Shown here: in pieces, positions 5,455 to 5,935 of the stretch
Numbering within the stretch: position 1 is the stretch's first letter
Layout: each line of letters opens with the position of its first letter
Assembly: GCA_034667645.1 (NCBI GenBank)
Contig: JAXDQV010000192.1
Location: forward strand, 1-5,935
Length of the DNA: 5,935 nucleotides
Reading direction: 5' to 3'
From: JAJPJG01 sp034667645
Lineage (GTDB): Bacteria > Verrucomicrobiota > Verrucomicrobiia > Chthoniobacterales > Chthoniobacteraceae
Translations under genes and position numbers: made by a program
The notes under the pieces: generated by a model
Database searches by the model: none
The model's input: the letters and a program-made list of their open reading frames with translations, nothing else
What the model was told of the DNA's origin: nothing

Positions 5455-5935
5455 ATGAACACTACCTCCTCTGTTATCGTGTCACGGTGCGCGGGCCTCG
5501 CCAGCGCGTTCGTGTCCATTGTGCTGCTCGCCTTCCCTACCGTCCAGGCAGCCACCCACGTTCTCCAGTTCACCGCCGGTGCGGCGGACGCTCCGATCAC
5601 CAGCTCCTCCATTACCCTCGATTCTCCGGTGCTCAATGGGAAAGGGACCCTGAAGCCGATCGTCACGCAATACTTGACCAGCATTTACAACAACCATCCG
5701 GTCGGTGTCTACTATTCAGCTGCAATCTCTCCGGCCCCTGCGTCCACGGGTCGTTGGCTCATTCTCAATGAGGACGGTGCGGCCATGCCGAGCGGAGCAA
5801 AGTTCAATGTCCTCGTCCCCACGGCGGCGAAGAAGGTCAATGCGAGTCCCAGCAACTCATCCATCGCTGACACTTTCATTCTCCCGGGGAAAGGGAAGCC
5901 GGATGCGATCCTTCTCTTCAGCCACATGATAGATC
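5455..5935 (+). CDS. Secreted DUF7452-like repeat protein (3' end outside window)
   Basis: ATG 5455 opens a frame that stays open to the right edge (160 full codons). Residues 1-32 are a signal peptide: polar start, RCAGLASAFVSIVLLAF core, likely cleavage after VQA. The first repeat, about residues 34-125, has the pattern I associate with DUF7452: SSITLDSPVLNGKG, then PIVTQYLTSIYNNHPVGVYY, then GRWLILNEDGAAMPSGAKFN followed by VLVP. A second copy begins at about residue 131 (SNSSIADTFILPGKGKPDAILLFSH) and aligns with SSI..D..VLNGKG of the first. The protein is therefore a tandem-repeat secreted or cell-surface protein, probably much longer than the visible part. DUF7452 has no established function that I know of. 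There is no Shine-Dalgarno in the A/C-rich leader (CCAAATACCACAA). Its unrelated composition and the decayed region before it suggest it is independent of the redox cluster. Confidence 0.82.
   Translation, partial: MNTTSSVIVSRCAGLASAFVSIVLLAFPTVQAATHVLQFTAGAADAPITSSSITLDSPVLNGKGTLKPIVTQYLTSIYNNHPVGVYYSAAISPAPASTGRWLILNEDGAAMPSGAKFNVLVPTAAKKVNASPSNSSIADTFILPGKGKPDAILLFSHMID

Noticed and set aside
5055..5684. Minus-strand frame of 209 codons spanning the gap and the DUF7452-like gene
   Set aside because: Its first third is antisense to a clear signal-peptide protein. The remainder is Arg/His/Pro-rich in a way typical of out-of-frame GC-rich DNA.
1..5935. CRISPR array, tRNA, rRNA, insertion sequence ends or integrase
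   Set aside because: No regularly spaced repeats, cloverleaf-like segments, rRNA-like stretches, terminal inverted repeats or transposase/integrase motifs were seen.

Overview
The window looks like bacterial chromosome, with moderately high GC and short gaps between co-directional genes. I favour Verrucomicrobiota or a related PVC lineage. The reasons are the combination of EF-hand/Gly-Pro-rich secreted proteins, an ApbE-DUF2271 fusion beside a small PepSY membrane protein, a secreted YncE-type propeller with a Pro/Ser tail, a DUF7452-like secreted protein, and start codons with A/C-rich leaders and no convincing Shine-Dalgarno. This assignment is inference; nothing here is a taxonomic marker.

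Layout. All confident genes are on the + strand. Positions 1-479 hold the 3' end of a membrane-anchored extracytoplasmic protein. It is followed closely by a secreted four-EF-hand protein (524-1123), an ApbE FAD:protein FMN transferase fused to a C-terminal DUF2271 domain (1134-2690), and a three-helix PepSY-associated membrane protein (2706-3317). The gaps are 44, 10 and 15 bases, so these are probably one transcription unit. After a gap of about 150-210 bases comes a secreted YncE-like beta-propeller (start 3532 preferred, end 4626). Positions 4627-5454 carry no intact recognisable gene. They hold a coding-like 3' fragment on + (to 5021) converging on a coding-like broken fragment on - (5018 upward), then a leader region. 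At 5455 a secreted protein with DUF7452-like repeats begins and runs off the right edge.

How the genes may work together. ApbE enzymes attach FMN covalently to threonine in proteins of extracytoplasmic redox systems. PepSY-type membrane proteins are recurrent partners of ApbE and DUF2271 and are suspected to carry electrons across the inner membrane. The core cluster therefore reads as a small flavin-based trans-membrane redox module. The EF-hand protein and the propeller are possible envelope accessories. The most interesting point is that the transferase is fused to a domain that itself carries an SGAT tetrapeptide resembling the ApbE acceptor motif, so the protein might flavinylate itself. 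The fusion's predicted N-terminus shows no export signal, which is at odds with the usual extracytoplasmic location of ApbE.
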